Shown here piece after piece: positions 1 through 7,982 of a DNA stretch of 38,014 bases. The stretch is from NCBI GenBank assembly GCA_902770195.1, contig CACXSA010000031.1, positions 1-38,014 of the forward strand, in the 5' to 3' direction. Source of the stretch: an uncultured Prevotellaceae bacterium (GTDB lineage: Bacteria > Bacteroidota > Bacteroidia > Bacteroidales > Bacteroidaceae). The first letter of the stretch is position 1; the number at the start of each line of letters is the position of its first letter. A program made the translations under genes and the position numbers. A model generated the notes under the pieces. The model was given only the letters and a program-made list of their open reading frames with translations. It was not told the DNA's origin and searched no databases.

Positions 1-110
1 GATTCTTTCCCCGTACCTGATTCTTTTCGCGCCTAACGGGGCATTGTGCTAATGATTTACAAGGACAATGTCCTATAGTAGTTCTTACGGCTATCCACCG
101 TATGACTGGG

Positions 111-156
111 GACATGTTCTTCGACTAGCGAAGCGTGCTGAGCACGATTACATGTC
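111..156. repeat. Nested hairpin cluster (three-stem palindrome)
   Basis: An outer stem GACATG/CATGTC (111-116 with 151-156) encloses two adjacent perfect hairpins: CTTCG-ACTAG-CGAAG (119-133) and CGTGCT-G-AGCACG (134-146). The style matches small adjacent hairpins elsewhere in the window (20563-20605, 25086-25103, 35490-35522). The rest of 1-227 shows no convincing intact gene. On the minus strand it has short open frames that could be decayed sequence downstream of the transposase remnant at 228-473. Function unknown. Confidence 0.5.
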
Positions 157-227
157 ATAATTTTGCGAACTGTATAATTCCTCTGCTAATGCCTGTCAGC
201 CGTTTTTATTGATACTTCTATCCGTTT

Positions 228-473
228 CTATTTTATCTGTTTCAGCAGTTCTTCAATTTGCTGCTGTAGTTTCTTATTATCTTTATTCAAATCAACCACC
301 TGCTTAGACAATCTGTCAATCGAAGACAAAAGGTCAGCCTGAGACTTCACTTTCTGGTTATGGGTTCCTCGCAGTTCCTTAATGAGTTCCTTAAGCTCTT
401 CGTTCTCTTTCTTACTCGCCTCATCACGTTTCTCAAGGAAATGAATCATGGAAATCAGTTGGGCTTTTTCCAT
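228..473 (-). pseudogene. IS66-like transposase N-terminal remnant (81-aa coiled coil)
   Basis: An 81-residue open frame that is almost entirely helical and charged, with heptad-like spacing of Leu/Ile and many Lys/Glu/Gln. It starts MEKAQLISMIHFLEKRDE and ends KKLQQQIEELLKQIK. Bacteroidetes IS66-family TnpC transposases begin with this kind of N-terminal leucine-zipper region, followed by a KxxGxxSEK-type linker and the catalytic part. Here the frame stops right after the coiled coil, and the roughly 230 bases further downstream hold only broken short frames, so no catalytic domain is present. I infer a decayed insertion sequence beside a restriction cluster. A free-standing small coiled-coil protein is the alternative. 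No terminal inverted repeats were identified. Confidence 0.4.
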
Positions 474-829
474 ACTTTCGTCACACAGATATCACAGATA
501 ACACAGATAAGTTATTATCAAGAATTGGAGAATTTACTCTTAACATCTAAAAACTCCAAAGACTCATATTTCTTTTATTTCGAACACGAATCACACGGAT
601 TGGACGAATACTAAGACGTCTGATGTTTGAAGGCTGAAGTCTGATAGGCCACACAAGAACACTCCGAAAAGAGCCAGCCCACTGCCTTACGGCAGTTAGT
701 TTTATACTTTATTTTATATTAATCGATACTGGATTAACCAAGTTATCAATATCATCACTTATAATCCGGGGCGGATTAACCGAAATTTCATTAATTGAGA
801 AATAGTAAAACTACTATTCTCCCTGATTC
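474..829. other. Gene-free spacer with repeat words
   Basis: No credible gene. It holds CACAGATA-type short repeats (about 488-511), a fragment of the GACGAACACGGATTGGACGGAT family at 581-610 (the family arrayed at 10.4-11.1 kb), and a perfect ACTGCC-TTAC-GGCAGT hairpin at 681-696 followed by a T-rich run on the plus strand. That hairpin could be a weak terminator, but no plus-strand gene precedes it. Confidence 0.5.
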
Positions 830-1732
830 TCATATACTATCCTTCGGCAGCTCATCAACCTTATTTTCAGCAGCCAGGTAGCTTTTATCGCCATCTACAT
901 AATGAACTCCGTCTGACCATGAATGCACTTTCTCAACCACATACTTATAGGTAGGTGCCTTAGAACCTGCTTGTGTTTCTTCTATACGCAAATCACATTT
1001 AATAGTGGTGCCAAACTCAAACTTTACTTGTCTGTTATGAACTTTGTCAATGAAATCATTATCCTCGATAGTGAAAGGAATGGAGTTAAGATTATATACG
1101 CCACGCCATTTCAATCTTTTAACATCAGCAAGTACTGGAGATGCTACAGCAATAGTAGTACCATGTATTACATTCGTATTCTTTCGTATTTCAACAATAT
1201 GAGTGCTAAAATCCACTGCCTTGATACTGCTCTTGAAATGAACAACCTTGTCTTCATCACCCAATGAGGTCTCAATCTCTTGCAAAGAAGTGTCTTTTTG
1301 TGCTGATTTATAATACTTGCTGCAGAAATCCATTAGCTTGGGATTATCTTTTACTAATGCTTCCGCTTCTTCATAAGTAAAACCAGCTTCCTTCAGTGCT
1401 ATTGCAGCTTCGATATTTGTTTTAGTCTGGTTACTTGTTTCCATGTCAGAATTAAAGTAATGCTGCGCCCATATAGTGAGTATAGCTATTACTACAGGGA
1501 GCATTACCTTTTCAGCGACATTTATTCTAAGCCACTCTTTAACTCCGCCCTCTCCTCTCGCAAGAACCTCTATGCTAATAGCATCTTTGTCGAGTTCAAA
1601 AAGGTCAGCCAAATAATATATAGATGCTATAAGCTGCTTCTCACAATCATTATAGACTATCGCATCCATAGAATGCACTCCTGCAGCCTTCAATATGTAA
1701 TGAAACTGAAAATCAAGCAAATTCTTTTCCAT
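830..1732 (-). CDS. Unknown protein with one transmembrane segment, third gene of the restriction-like cluster
   Basis: I do not recognise this 300-residue protein. Residues 1-73 are a soluble N-terminal part, and residues about 74-93 (KVMLPVVIAILTIWAQHYF) form one clear hydrophobic membrane helix. Residues 103-140 look like a helical pair (IEAAIALKEAGFTYEEAEALV). The C-terminal half (about 165-290) is beta-rich with a WRGVYNLNSIPFTIED segment. There is no signal peptide before the helix and no enzyme motif that I can name. It lies about 180 bases downstream of the predicted nuclease on the same strand and has the same A/T-rich character. Co-transcription with the methylase and nuclease is plausible but not shown. 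It could be an accessory or effector of that cluster, or an unrelated passenger. Confidence 0.7.
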   Translation of the reverse strand: MEKNLLDFQFHYILKAAGVHSMDAIVYNDCEKQLIASIYYLADLFELDKDAISIEVLARGEGGVKEWLRINVAEKVMLPVVIAILTIWAQHYFNSDMETSNQTKTNIEAAIALKEAGFTYEEAEALVKDNPKLMDFCSKYYKSAQKDTSLQEIETSLGDEDKVVHFKSSIKAVDFSTHIVEIRKNTNVIHGTTIAVASPVLADVKRLKWRGVYNLNSIPFTIEDNDFIDKVHNRQVKFEFGTTIKCDLRIEETQAGSKAPTYKYVVEKVHSWSDGVHYVDGDKSYLAAENKVDELPKDSI

Positions 1733-1748
1733 TTTTCATCAAGTCTTA

Positions 1749-1933
1749 CTAATTTCTAAACACCTCTTCGCGATATGCTTTGAGAATCGTTTCCATAGAG
1801 ATATGCATAAGATGGGAAAACTTCATTATCTTATATAACCCGAACAACCATAGTTGTCATAACATTCCGTCTTCTGTGCATCCTCTTCACTCAGAGTAAG
1901 ATCAGCAGTATAATTATTCTTTAGATTTCTCAA
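1749..1933 (-). other. Two tiny coupled open frames between nuclease and TM protein
   Basis: Reading on the minus strand, a frame shifted by one base from the end of the nuclease gene encodes a 35-residue stretch (core LTLSEEDAQKTECYDNYG) ending at 1826-1828. A 25-residue frame, MKFSHLMHISMETILKAY onwards, starts at 1826 with its ATG overlapping that stop as TAATG and ends at 1749. Their composition looks protein-like. Three explanations are open: a frameshifted C-terminal extension of the nuclease, real microproteins, or decay. I cannot choose between them. Confidence 0.25.
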
Positions 1934-2555
1934 TACATGCAGTGAAGTCTAACCACAGATGAAGCAATGTTATTGTACCTTCCAAAAGGTGTTTTGACTC
2001 AAACTTATAGCAGCCATCAGGTAATTCTTCATGCATTTTAGCAAGATACTCGTGGGCTGTGAGGTGTGTATTAATTGTATTGCACGTATCATCCACATTC
2101 AACGTCCTAACGATGAAACCCATCATGGCATTACAACCTAAAGGCGTTGCATACTTCTTTTCGTCTTTGAAACGCTCTATACCATGGGTTACATACTCTT
2201 TACTTAGAAAAGCCTTGCCGTCGAGACGTTTACATTCTATTGTGAAATACACTTTTTGACCTTGATAAGGTATGACTTGAAGAAATCGAATATCGGTTCT
2301 ACCATTCTCACCCTCTCGCACCTCGGCATCAACCTGAAAAAACTTAACAGTGGAGGTATAATGATCCTTATAGTTGTCATCAGCCAAATATTCCTCTATC
2401 GCATCACGAATTTTGTTTTCGTTGTTCTCAAGATCTTTCCTGGTTGAAGAAATCTTTGAATAAACAAGAACACAATCGGTCAGAATGCCTTCTAGTTGGC
2501 TCCTTCTAAACTCAGGTGTATATTGAAATAATGCGGCATCCATCTCCTCAATCAA
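1914..2555 (-). CDS. Predicted PD-(D/E)XK endonuclease paired with an N6-adenine methylase
   Basis: A 213-residue protein. The sequence shows a PD-(D/E)XK signature: GRTDIRF with Asp88, a beta-strand spacer, then FTIECKRL with Glu107 and Lys109. An N-terminal helical part (about 1-65) precedes it and a helical C-terminus follows, with no recognisable target-recognition domain. The frame begins at a TTG that abuts the methylase TAA, so translation is probably coupled. An alternative ATG lies four codons further in (2543) but has GAGGAG touching it, leaving no spacing. Given the methylase immediately upstream on the same transcript, I infer the cleavage subunit of a two-gene restriction-modification-like system. 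The family is not one I can name, and nuclease activity is inferred from the motif only. Confidence 0.7.
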   Translation of the reverse strand: MIEEMDAALFQYTPEFRRSQLEGILTDCVLVYSKISSTRKDLENNENKIRDAIEEYLADDNYKDHYTSTVKFFQVDAEVREGENGRTDIRFLQVIPYQGQKVYFTIECKRLDGKAFLSKEYVTHGIERFKDEKKYATPLGCNAMMGFIVRTLNVDDTCNTINTHLTAHEYLAKMHEELPDGCYKFESKHLLEGTITLLHLWLDFTACIEKSKE

Positions 2556-5531
2556 TTATTTTACACCTTGTTCCAGTATGGCATCCACAAACTCCTGAAC
2601 ATCCACGTATGCTACAGCCGGATGCCAGAGACGCTGCTCTGCAGGCTTGATGATATAAAAACCATCTCTCTCGAAGCCTCTAATATCCTTTCTCAGATAC
2701 AGATTCTCGGAAATATTCTCTGTAGATAATTCTAATAAGAATCTCTCTAACGTACTCAATTCACTATGATTGAACATCGGTTCCTGTTCCTTATTGGACA
2801 CCACAAAGCGAAGCATAACATGAGTAGGTGCCATCTCGCAGGAATAATTTAGAATGGTATCTTGTCCGAACTGGCCTTCAAATCTATTCAGGAATACGTC
2901 CGCATAAGAAGAAATGCAGGATTTCCCTTTCGAATTGTTTTTCAGAACTTCCACACGTTTCTTCCCTGTTGCCATCGGGATTGAGTATGTATAGACATAG
3001 TCAAGTAGAGTTTTTTCCATCGCTGTTAAATGCAACTCTTTATCTATACAATCCTCTATGGCCTTCTTTTCTTTCTCACGTTGCGACATCAAGTCCAACC
3101 TCTTCAGCATCAAGGCATCTTGCAGTTGATCGTTTATTTCCTCAATCTTCTTGACATGGTTATGAATACCACCTGCTATATAAGGAATGGCAAATTTCTC
3201 TATGTTATGAGACTGCTCGCGCTCAATGCCTATAGAACTCATGCTCATCAACGCATAGTAAGAGAAAAAATCAGAATTAAGAACACCGGCAATATTCCTC
3301 AATTCATCTATATTCTCACTATGTATGCCAGTAATAGAGTCGGTATATATACAATCGCTATTAAAATAGGATGCTCTCGCCGTATAGTTGCTCGCACTAA
3401 TACTCTTCTTAACCAGAAGCAAGGGAGCCTTGAAAATCTCAGGCCTGCGTCCACGCTGGGCTTTGCTGACTTGCCAAGTATTATCGGAAGGGGCTACAAA
3501 ATTCTGTTCCACCTCACTGGCATCCACCTTGCGCTTACCGACATAGTTGCTAATGTCATGTTTACGCTCTGCTTCCTTGCCGCAAATGACACCCTGACCG
3601 TAGTCGTAGCCCTCACCCTTGATAACATCCAGAATACTCGGCATTTTTCTCAGACGTTTGATGAAAAGGAAGTCCAAATAGGTACCGTACTGAAGTATCT
3701 TCCAAAGATAATCAGCGTCCTGCAATAGTTCTTGGCGAACATACTGTACATCAGACTTTTCAACTGTCAAGACCTTAAACAACGAGAAGAATACACTGGG
3801 CTTCAACGAAATATGCTTAATCAGGTGCTCCTTCTGTTCTTCACCCTCAGACTTTGTATGATAGAATACCACACAAGCAGGTGCTATAGCTGGATCGCTA
3901 GACTGGGTGAATACTTCCTTACGCACAGAAGACAATTCAAAAACAGAATCTATCGAAGCTTTATCCAACCAATATTCCCTGAACTGGGCGCTCTGTTGGT
4001 TATACAACACTTTGCTAGTGAGAACTAATGCACACCGCGTGGCTGGACGCATAAAGTCGAAAGTTCTGACCACAAACGCCTGCGCAATCTCCTGATTGTT
4101 GATAATGCCATATCTTCCTTCTGAGAGTTCTCGCTTTCTGATGTACTTCTGGTATTCAGGCTCTTCATCTTCATTTTCTTTCAAACCTCTTTTCCAAGGC
4201 GGGTTACCTATGATGTAGTCAAACTCCATTTTGGAGAATGGGGTGTCACAGAAAGAGTCCTGACATATCAAGTTGGTCTGTAGCAGGTTCGGAAAACGGA
4301 ACTTGGAAATGTCTGCGGGTTTCTGATAATCCAACAAGGTGAGGTAAATAGAGAAGGCCGCAACCTGAATGGCACTGACATCACTATCAATACCATATAT
4401 ATTCTCCTGTACCAGTTCCTTCAGTTTCTTCTGGAATGCCTCGCCCGTCTTTTCTTGCTCACTGGCATGGGCAATATAGTGGTCAATAATCCTACGTAAG
4501 GACTGCACAAGGAAAATTCCAGAACCGCATGCAGGATCAAGAATCTTGCAAGAACTAATAGCGGCTGTTTTCAGATGCTGTGCGACAGTATTTTCTACAA
4601 TGTATTCAACGAGGAACAAGGGGGTGTAATAAGCGCCCTTCTTTTCTTGATTCTCTTTGCCAATAAACCGTTCATAGACATTGCTGATGAACTCTACAGG
4701 CAAAATGGAGAAATCATATACATCGAACAATGAATAGGAACCATCTTGCAGATTATCACAATGAAGAAGTCGCACCAGAACATCCAATGCGGCTTCAGGT
4801 ACCGTGGCCAATTCCTCGCGCGATATTTTAAACAGGTCACCGTTAAAACCAGTTTCCTTATCCTGAAGCGTATCAAACAGATTGGCAAGTCTTTCCTTGT
4901 TTCGCAGTAGTTCTATCAAGTCATCGTTCGACAGAGTACGGGTCTCTCCCTCGAACCTCAACATAACCCTGCGGTCTGTCAAGTAGCGAAAGAATATCAT
5001 CTTTCCTATCAGTCGGTTAGCGAGGTTGCGTGATACAGATGTTTTCAGTATTTTCTCCTGTGCGTATTGTATGTTGTCGAGGAGATAATAATCTACTCTG
5101 TTTTTATACGCCAGTTCACGCTTGTACGTTTCCCAGCCCTTACCGGTGACAATTTTGAAATAACTAAAGTCATCAAGTACACTTGCATCACCAAGGCGCA
5201 CTAGAGAGTCTAGTTCCTTTTTATAAGCAAATCCATTATAGACATCCACTGTCTCTTCATGACTGATAACGACAATAGGTATCTCATTGAGGTTCCATAT
5301 CGCCTTGTGCAAAGCATTGGTGTCTGAGGGATTCTCAAAGAAGAATATCAGCGGCTTTCCATCGAAACTGAAGAATGCAGAAACCCTAGACAATGGGCTT
5401 TCTGGGTTGTTGATGAGACGCAATACCCTATCCGGGAGTTGGACGCTCTGCCTCCACTTCGAATCAGATAGGGAAACGAATCCACCTTTCCCTATTAAGT
5501 CCAATTTTTGGTATAATTCTTCAAGTCTCAT
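2556..5531 (-). CDS. Eco57I/type IIG-like N6-adenine DNA methyltransferase
   Basis: A 991-residue DNA methylase. The core carries the gamma-class N6-adenine order: GAYYTP at about 299-304 (motif X region), LDPACGSGIF at 331-340 (AdoMet-binding motif I) and IIGNPPW at 440-446 (catalytic NPPW, motif IV). Residues 1-190 form an N-terminal domain (IWNLNEIPIVVISHEE, FFRYLTDRR) of the type seen in Eco57I-like and BREX/type IIG-related methylases. I see no clear nuclease motif in it. Residues about 600-991 should hold target recognition (DYGQGVICGKEAE, then the YIAGGIHNHVKKIEEIN helical part). The gene is followed without a gap by the predicted nuclease, which fits a modification enzyme with a separate cleavage partner. 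The frame is intact. Confidence 0.88.
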   Translation of the reverse strand: MRLEELYQKLDLIGKGGFVSLSDSKWRQSVQLPDRVLRLINNPESPLSRVSAFFSFDGKPLIFFFENPSDTNALHKAIWNLNEIPIVVISHEETVDVYNGFAYKKELDSLVRLGDASVLDDFSYFKIVTGKGWETYKRELAYKNRVDYYLLDNIQYAQEKILKTSVSRNLANRLIGKMIFFRYLTDRRVMLRFEGETRTLSNDDLIELLRNKERLANLFDTLQDKETGFNGDLFKISREELATVPEAALDVLVRLLHCDNLQDGSYSLFDVYDFSILPVEFISNVYERFIGKENQEKKGAYYTPLFLVEYIVENTVAQHLKTAAISSCKILDPACGSGIFLVQSLRRIIDHYIAHASEQEKTGEAFQKKLKELVQENIYGIDSDVSAIQVAAFSIYLTLLDYQKPADISKFRFPNLLQTNLICQDSFCDTPFSKMEFDYIIGNPPWKRGLKENEDEEPEYQKYIRKRELSEGRYGIINNQEIAQAFVVRTFDFMRPATRCALVLTSKVLYNQQSAQFREYWLDKASIDSVFELSSVRKEVFTQSSDPAIAPACVVFYHTKSEGEEQKEHLIKHISLKPSVFFSLFKVLTVEKSDVQYVRQELLQDADYLWKILQYGTYLDFLFIKRLRKMPSILDVIKGEGYDYGQGVICGKEAERKHDISNYVGKRKVDASEVEQNFVAPSDNTWQVSKAQRGRRPEIFKAPLLLVKKSISASNYTARASYFNSDCIYTDSITGIHSENIDELRNIAGVLNSDFFSYYALMSMSSIGIEREQSHNIEKFAIPYIAGGIHNHVKKIEEINDQLQDALMLKRLDLMSQREKEKKAIEDCIDKELHLTAMEKTLLDYVYTYSIPMATGKKRVEVLKNNSKGKSCISSYADVFLNRFEGQFGQDTILNYSCEMAPTHVMLRFVVSNKEQEPMFNHSELSTLERFLLELSTENISENLYLRKDIRGFERDGFYIIKPAEQRLWHPAVAYVDVQEFVDAILEQGVK

Positions 5532-5915
5532 GTTATAATATCTCCATTAAACAGAGCCGCTGGCGTAGTACGTCACTCTCCTCGAAAACCAAGAAATGGG
5601 GTCACCACACATCCTTGTGTCGCGCCCTAAACAATCGTCTTTCATCTCCATCACCATCATATCGCTCTGATTTTCAGTCGCTTTATGACTAGAACATTCA
5701 TCTTCAAGGTCTCAATGACCTCTATCTAGGGTGCAAATATACAAATTTTATTTCAATTAACCCGCTTTTCTTTTATAAAAGTCCCCTCTTACTGCCACAA
5801 TGCCCTGCGGTAGCACCTGTCGTAGGTTTCCGCAGGTTTGTTATTCTCTAATTATCAAATTCTTGATAATTTAGAATCTTTCGTGTCTTTAGATGTTTAT
5901 TTATACCCTTCGTGG
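5532..5915. other. Gene-free spacer upstream of the methylase
   Basis: No gene seen. It contains a promoter-like box for the methylase (see 5734-5741), a small AGGTC-TCAAT-GACCT hairpin near 5707-5721, and the spacer words TTATCAAATTCTTGATAAT (about 5852-5870), which recur in altered form near 515-535 and 6470-6490. These words flank the truncated fucose-synthase gene on both sides. Confidence 0.5.
5734..5741 (-). promoter_or_regulatory. Bacteroidetes -7 box, candidate methylase promoter
   Basis: On the minus strand TATATTTG matches TAnnTTTG and sits about 200 bases before the methylase ATG. No good TTTG at the usual -33 distance is visible, so this is a weak call. The leader would be long, leaving room for regulation. 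Confidence 0.35.
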
Positions 5916-6434
5916 TTACTTGAGGCTATCGCGGTACCAGTCGAAAAGTTTCTGGACACCATCCTCTATTTCTACCTTATGAGTCCAGCCTAGGGAGTGG
6001 AGCTTGGAGACATCAATGAGCTTGCGCATGGTGCCATCGGGCTTGGAGGCATCGAAGGCTACTTCGCCCTGGAAGCCTACGGCCTTGACAACAAGTTCGC
6101 TGAGTTGGCGGATGGTGAGTTCTTTGCCTGTGCCTACATTGATGTGGCAGTTGCGGATTTCGCCCAAGCTGGGGATGTAGCCGCCACGGCCTGCGCTGTG
6201 GTTGCGGTCAACAGCACCATCGGTGCTGGCACCGAAATGCACTGAGCTGTACTTCTCAATACCAATGATGTCGCTGAAGTTCACGTTCAGCAGCACATGC
6301 ACTGAAGCATCAGCCATATCTTCGCTCCAGAGGAACTCCCTCAGCGGCTTGCCCGTTCCCCACAAGACAACTTTGTTGTCAAAAATGCCATACTTACCAA
6401 GCACATCAAGGGCTTTCTTTCTATTTTCCAACAT
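5916..6434 (-). pseudogene. fcl: GDP-L-fucose synthase, C-terminal fragment
   Basis: The 172 residues match the C-terminal half of GDP-L-fucose synthase (NADPH-dependent epimerase/reductase making GDP-fucose from GDP-4-keto-6-deoxymannose): VVLWGTGKPLREFLWSEDMADA, then EIRNCHINVGTGKELTI, DASKPDGTMRKLIDVSKLHSLGW and a proper C-terminus. Full-length Bacteroidetes proteins are about 310-390 residues. The NAD(P)-binding GxxGxxG segment and the catalytic Ser/Tyr-x-x-x-Lys are absent, and the bases upstream of the ATG do not continue the family. The enzyme cannot be functional as it stands. The break lies between 6434 and 6522, where an unrelated gene begins, which points to insertion or deletion at the edge of the accessory patch next to the polysaccharide genes. 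Confidence 0.85.
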
Positions 6435-6521
6435 CGAAAGACTCGAAAAACTCGTATTATCTTTACTGTCAAGAATTTGAGAATTAGAGAATTTTTTCTG
6501 GGAAAGCTGTATTCACTATAA

Positions 6522-7196
6522 TTACATTTCTACACAATGCCTATAGCCTGCATTTCTCAGTATTCTCATGAGTTTTTCTCCCATGATGTTAAGCTTATAT
6601 TTACGTACTCCTATTGCCATACCATGAACGCCATTTTCTTCTGGCATCTCTTCTGCCGAACTAAGTTGTTCCAACAACCCGGCAGAATAGAGATTATCAG
6701 TTGTATAACCACGATACTCATGAGGAGAGACATAGTTGTTGAGCAGTTGCAAGTCAAAAATAAAAACTTTGTTCACGTCAGAACTGAGTCGAAGCATATC
6801 TTCATTACTTATCTCATTTCTTACTCTGGCAGCATAGATTAAACCCATTATTTCGGCTTTTTCCTCATCCTCCGTCACATAGAGTAAGTTCGTCAAATAG
6901 CCTGAGATACGTTGTTTTTCCTTCTTGCTAAGACTGTTCAAGTATTTGTCTTTCTCTTCGTCAGAGATTGTCTCGCTACCTTTTAAGAATCTGGCAATTT
7001 TACGAATTTGCCACATATTCATAATACCAAAACCAACTTTACAGAACTTGATGAGCTTATCAACATAAGGCATTTCTTTCAGTTCATCCAGAATCTGACC
7101 AAACGTCTCTATCTCCACATCAATCAGTTTTTCCAAACTGTCCTTGCTCTGCTCGTAAACAGTCAGCTCAAGTAATTCGTTATCATTTTGTGGCAT
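6522..7196 (-). CDS. Unknown soluble helical protein
   Basis: A 224-residue protein that I cannot name. It has an acidic N-terminus, a segment KLIKFCKVGFGIMNMWQIRKIARFL (about 48-71), a Lys/Glu-rich helical middle (SKKEKQRISGYLTNLLYVTEDEEKAEIMGLIYAARV, 90-125), and a winged-helix-like C-terminus (YSAGLLEQL, then YKLNIMGEKLMRIL). Its layout resembles helical proteins often seen near phage or defence genes in Bacteroidetes, where a 'KAKLIG-x-x-F/Y-x-A' stretch is common; that is a loose resemblance only. The start ATG follows a GTTAACAAGTTAACATT repeat. It separates the fucose-synthase fragment from decayed genes and probably arrived with the accessory patch. Confidence 0.6.
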   Translation of the reverse strand: MPQNDNELLELTVYEQSKDSLEKLIDVEIETFGQILDELKEMPYVDKLIKFCKVGFGIMNMWQIRKIARFLKGSETISDEEKDKYLNSLSKKEKQRISGYLTNLLYVTEDEEKAEIMGLIYAARVRNEISNEDMLRLSSDVNKVFIFDLQLLNNYVSPHEYRGYTTDNLYSAGLLEQLSSAEEMPEENGVHGMAIGVRKYKLNIMGEKLMRILRNAGYRHCVEM

Positions 7197-7610
7197 TGTT
7201 AAATGTTAACTTGTTAACTGTTAAATTGCAATTATTCCGCTTGTGTCAGGAGCCGAGCTTCTGTCATTTAATCCAGCCGGTGACGGAGTTTACGGAGCCA
7301 CGGGCTGACACCTTATTCAACAGCGGAAGGCTCTGGCGACCGTAGGGAGACATTTGACTTTCGTCGAGTTCCGTCGTGACTCGGGATAGCTCAAACAAGT
7401 TTGGCTCTCCGCTCGCTACTCCGTCACTTGTGCCTGGAGCGGTGGTCCTTGCTGAAGGAGACCAAAGGAGCACCTAAGGAGGACTAAAGGAGGACTAAAG
7501 GAGGACTAAAGATGTATGATGTTTGATGGATGAGAGATGTTGGAGGTCTGATGGCTGAAGGCTGATGACTGAGAGAGGTTGGATGTCTGATGGCTGAAGG
7601 ATGATTTACC
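7197..7610. other. Gene-free spacer with short tandem repeats
   Basis: No credible gene. It holds GTTAAATGTTAACTTGTTAACTG repeats next to the preceding gene's start (about 7198-7224), three exact 11-bp copies of AAGGAGGACTA (about 7476-7508), and imperfect repeats of TCTGATGGCTGAAGG (about 7546-7602). A 69-codon minus-strand frame at 7264-7473 has no gene-like features, and I treat it as chance. Confidence 0.5.
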
Positions 7611-7745
7611 TTTTCGCACATCATACCTCTTACTTCCGCCATCATACTTCTGGCTGGCTTGCTCCAGCAAGTAGTCATTCAGCTTGATTATGCGGTCGCC
7701 AAATGACAAGCACTTTTCCTGTATCGCATCTGAGATTGTTGACAT
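7611..7745 (-). pseudogene. Four-helix-bundle (IVS-type) protein, N-terminal fragment
   Basis: From the ATG at 7745 the frame reads MSTISDAIQEKCLSFGDRII then KLNDYLLEQ. This is the start of the small four-helix-bundle proteins common in Bacteroidetes (family usually about 115-130 aa, continuing with an 'SGTSIGANxxEA' motif). After about 33 residues the family match ends and the frame runs into repeat-derived Ser-rich sequence (SSFSHQTSN, repeated) until a stop at 7506. The helices 2-4 are missing, so this is a broken gene, apparently interrupted by low-complexity repeat DNA. Confidence 0.55.
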
Positions 7746-7770
7746 AATCGAAGTAAGAGGGAAGATGGAT

Positions 7771-7982
7771 TCAGAACACAGCGGCAATACCATGTCTCCG
7801 TTTCTTGCGATAGTTGGGATTAGGAATCATAAACTGCTGCTTCTCCTCGTCGGAGCAACGCCCTTGCTGTCGGCATAAGCCTTGATGGTCCGGATATCAA
7901 CAAGATAAGGCATCGCAGACTCGTCCACAGGTTCGTATTCCTGAGACAAGTATTCCTTATATTTCTTCTCCTGAATAGGCAT
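7771..7982 (-). pseudogene. Small gene (about 70 aa) with a frameshift, overlapping the GNAT-like gene
   Basis: From an ATG at 7982, inside the end of the upstream acetyltransferase-like gene (26-bp overlap), the frame reads MPIQEKKYKEYLSQEYEPVD, then ESAMPYLVDIRTIKAYADSKG. It then drifts into VAPTRRSSSL and stops at 7827. The next frame continues sensibly over the same point as SDEEKQQFMIPNPNYRKKRR, then HGIAAVF, to a stop at 7771. A single-base change near 7850-7857 would join them into one small protein. I therefore read it as a frameshifted member of an unknown small family. A sequencing error or programmed shift cannot be excluded. No function is recognised. Confidence 0.5.

Noticed and set aside
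681-696. Confident terminator
   Set aside because: The stem is perfect but only 6 bp and no plus-strand gene precedes it, so it is mentioned only within the spacer entry.
7264-7473. 69-aa minus-strand gene
   Set aside because: There is no family resemblance, no start signal and an unusual composition. It sits in a spacer of repeats and decay.
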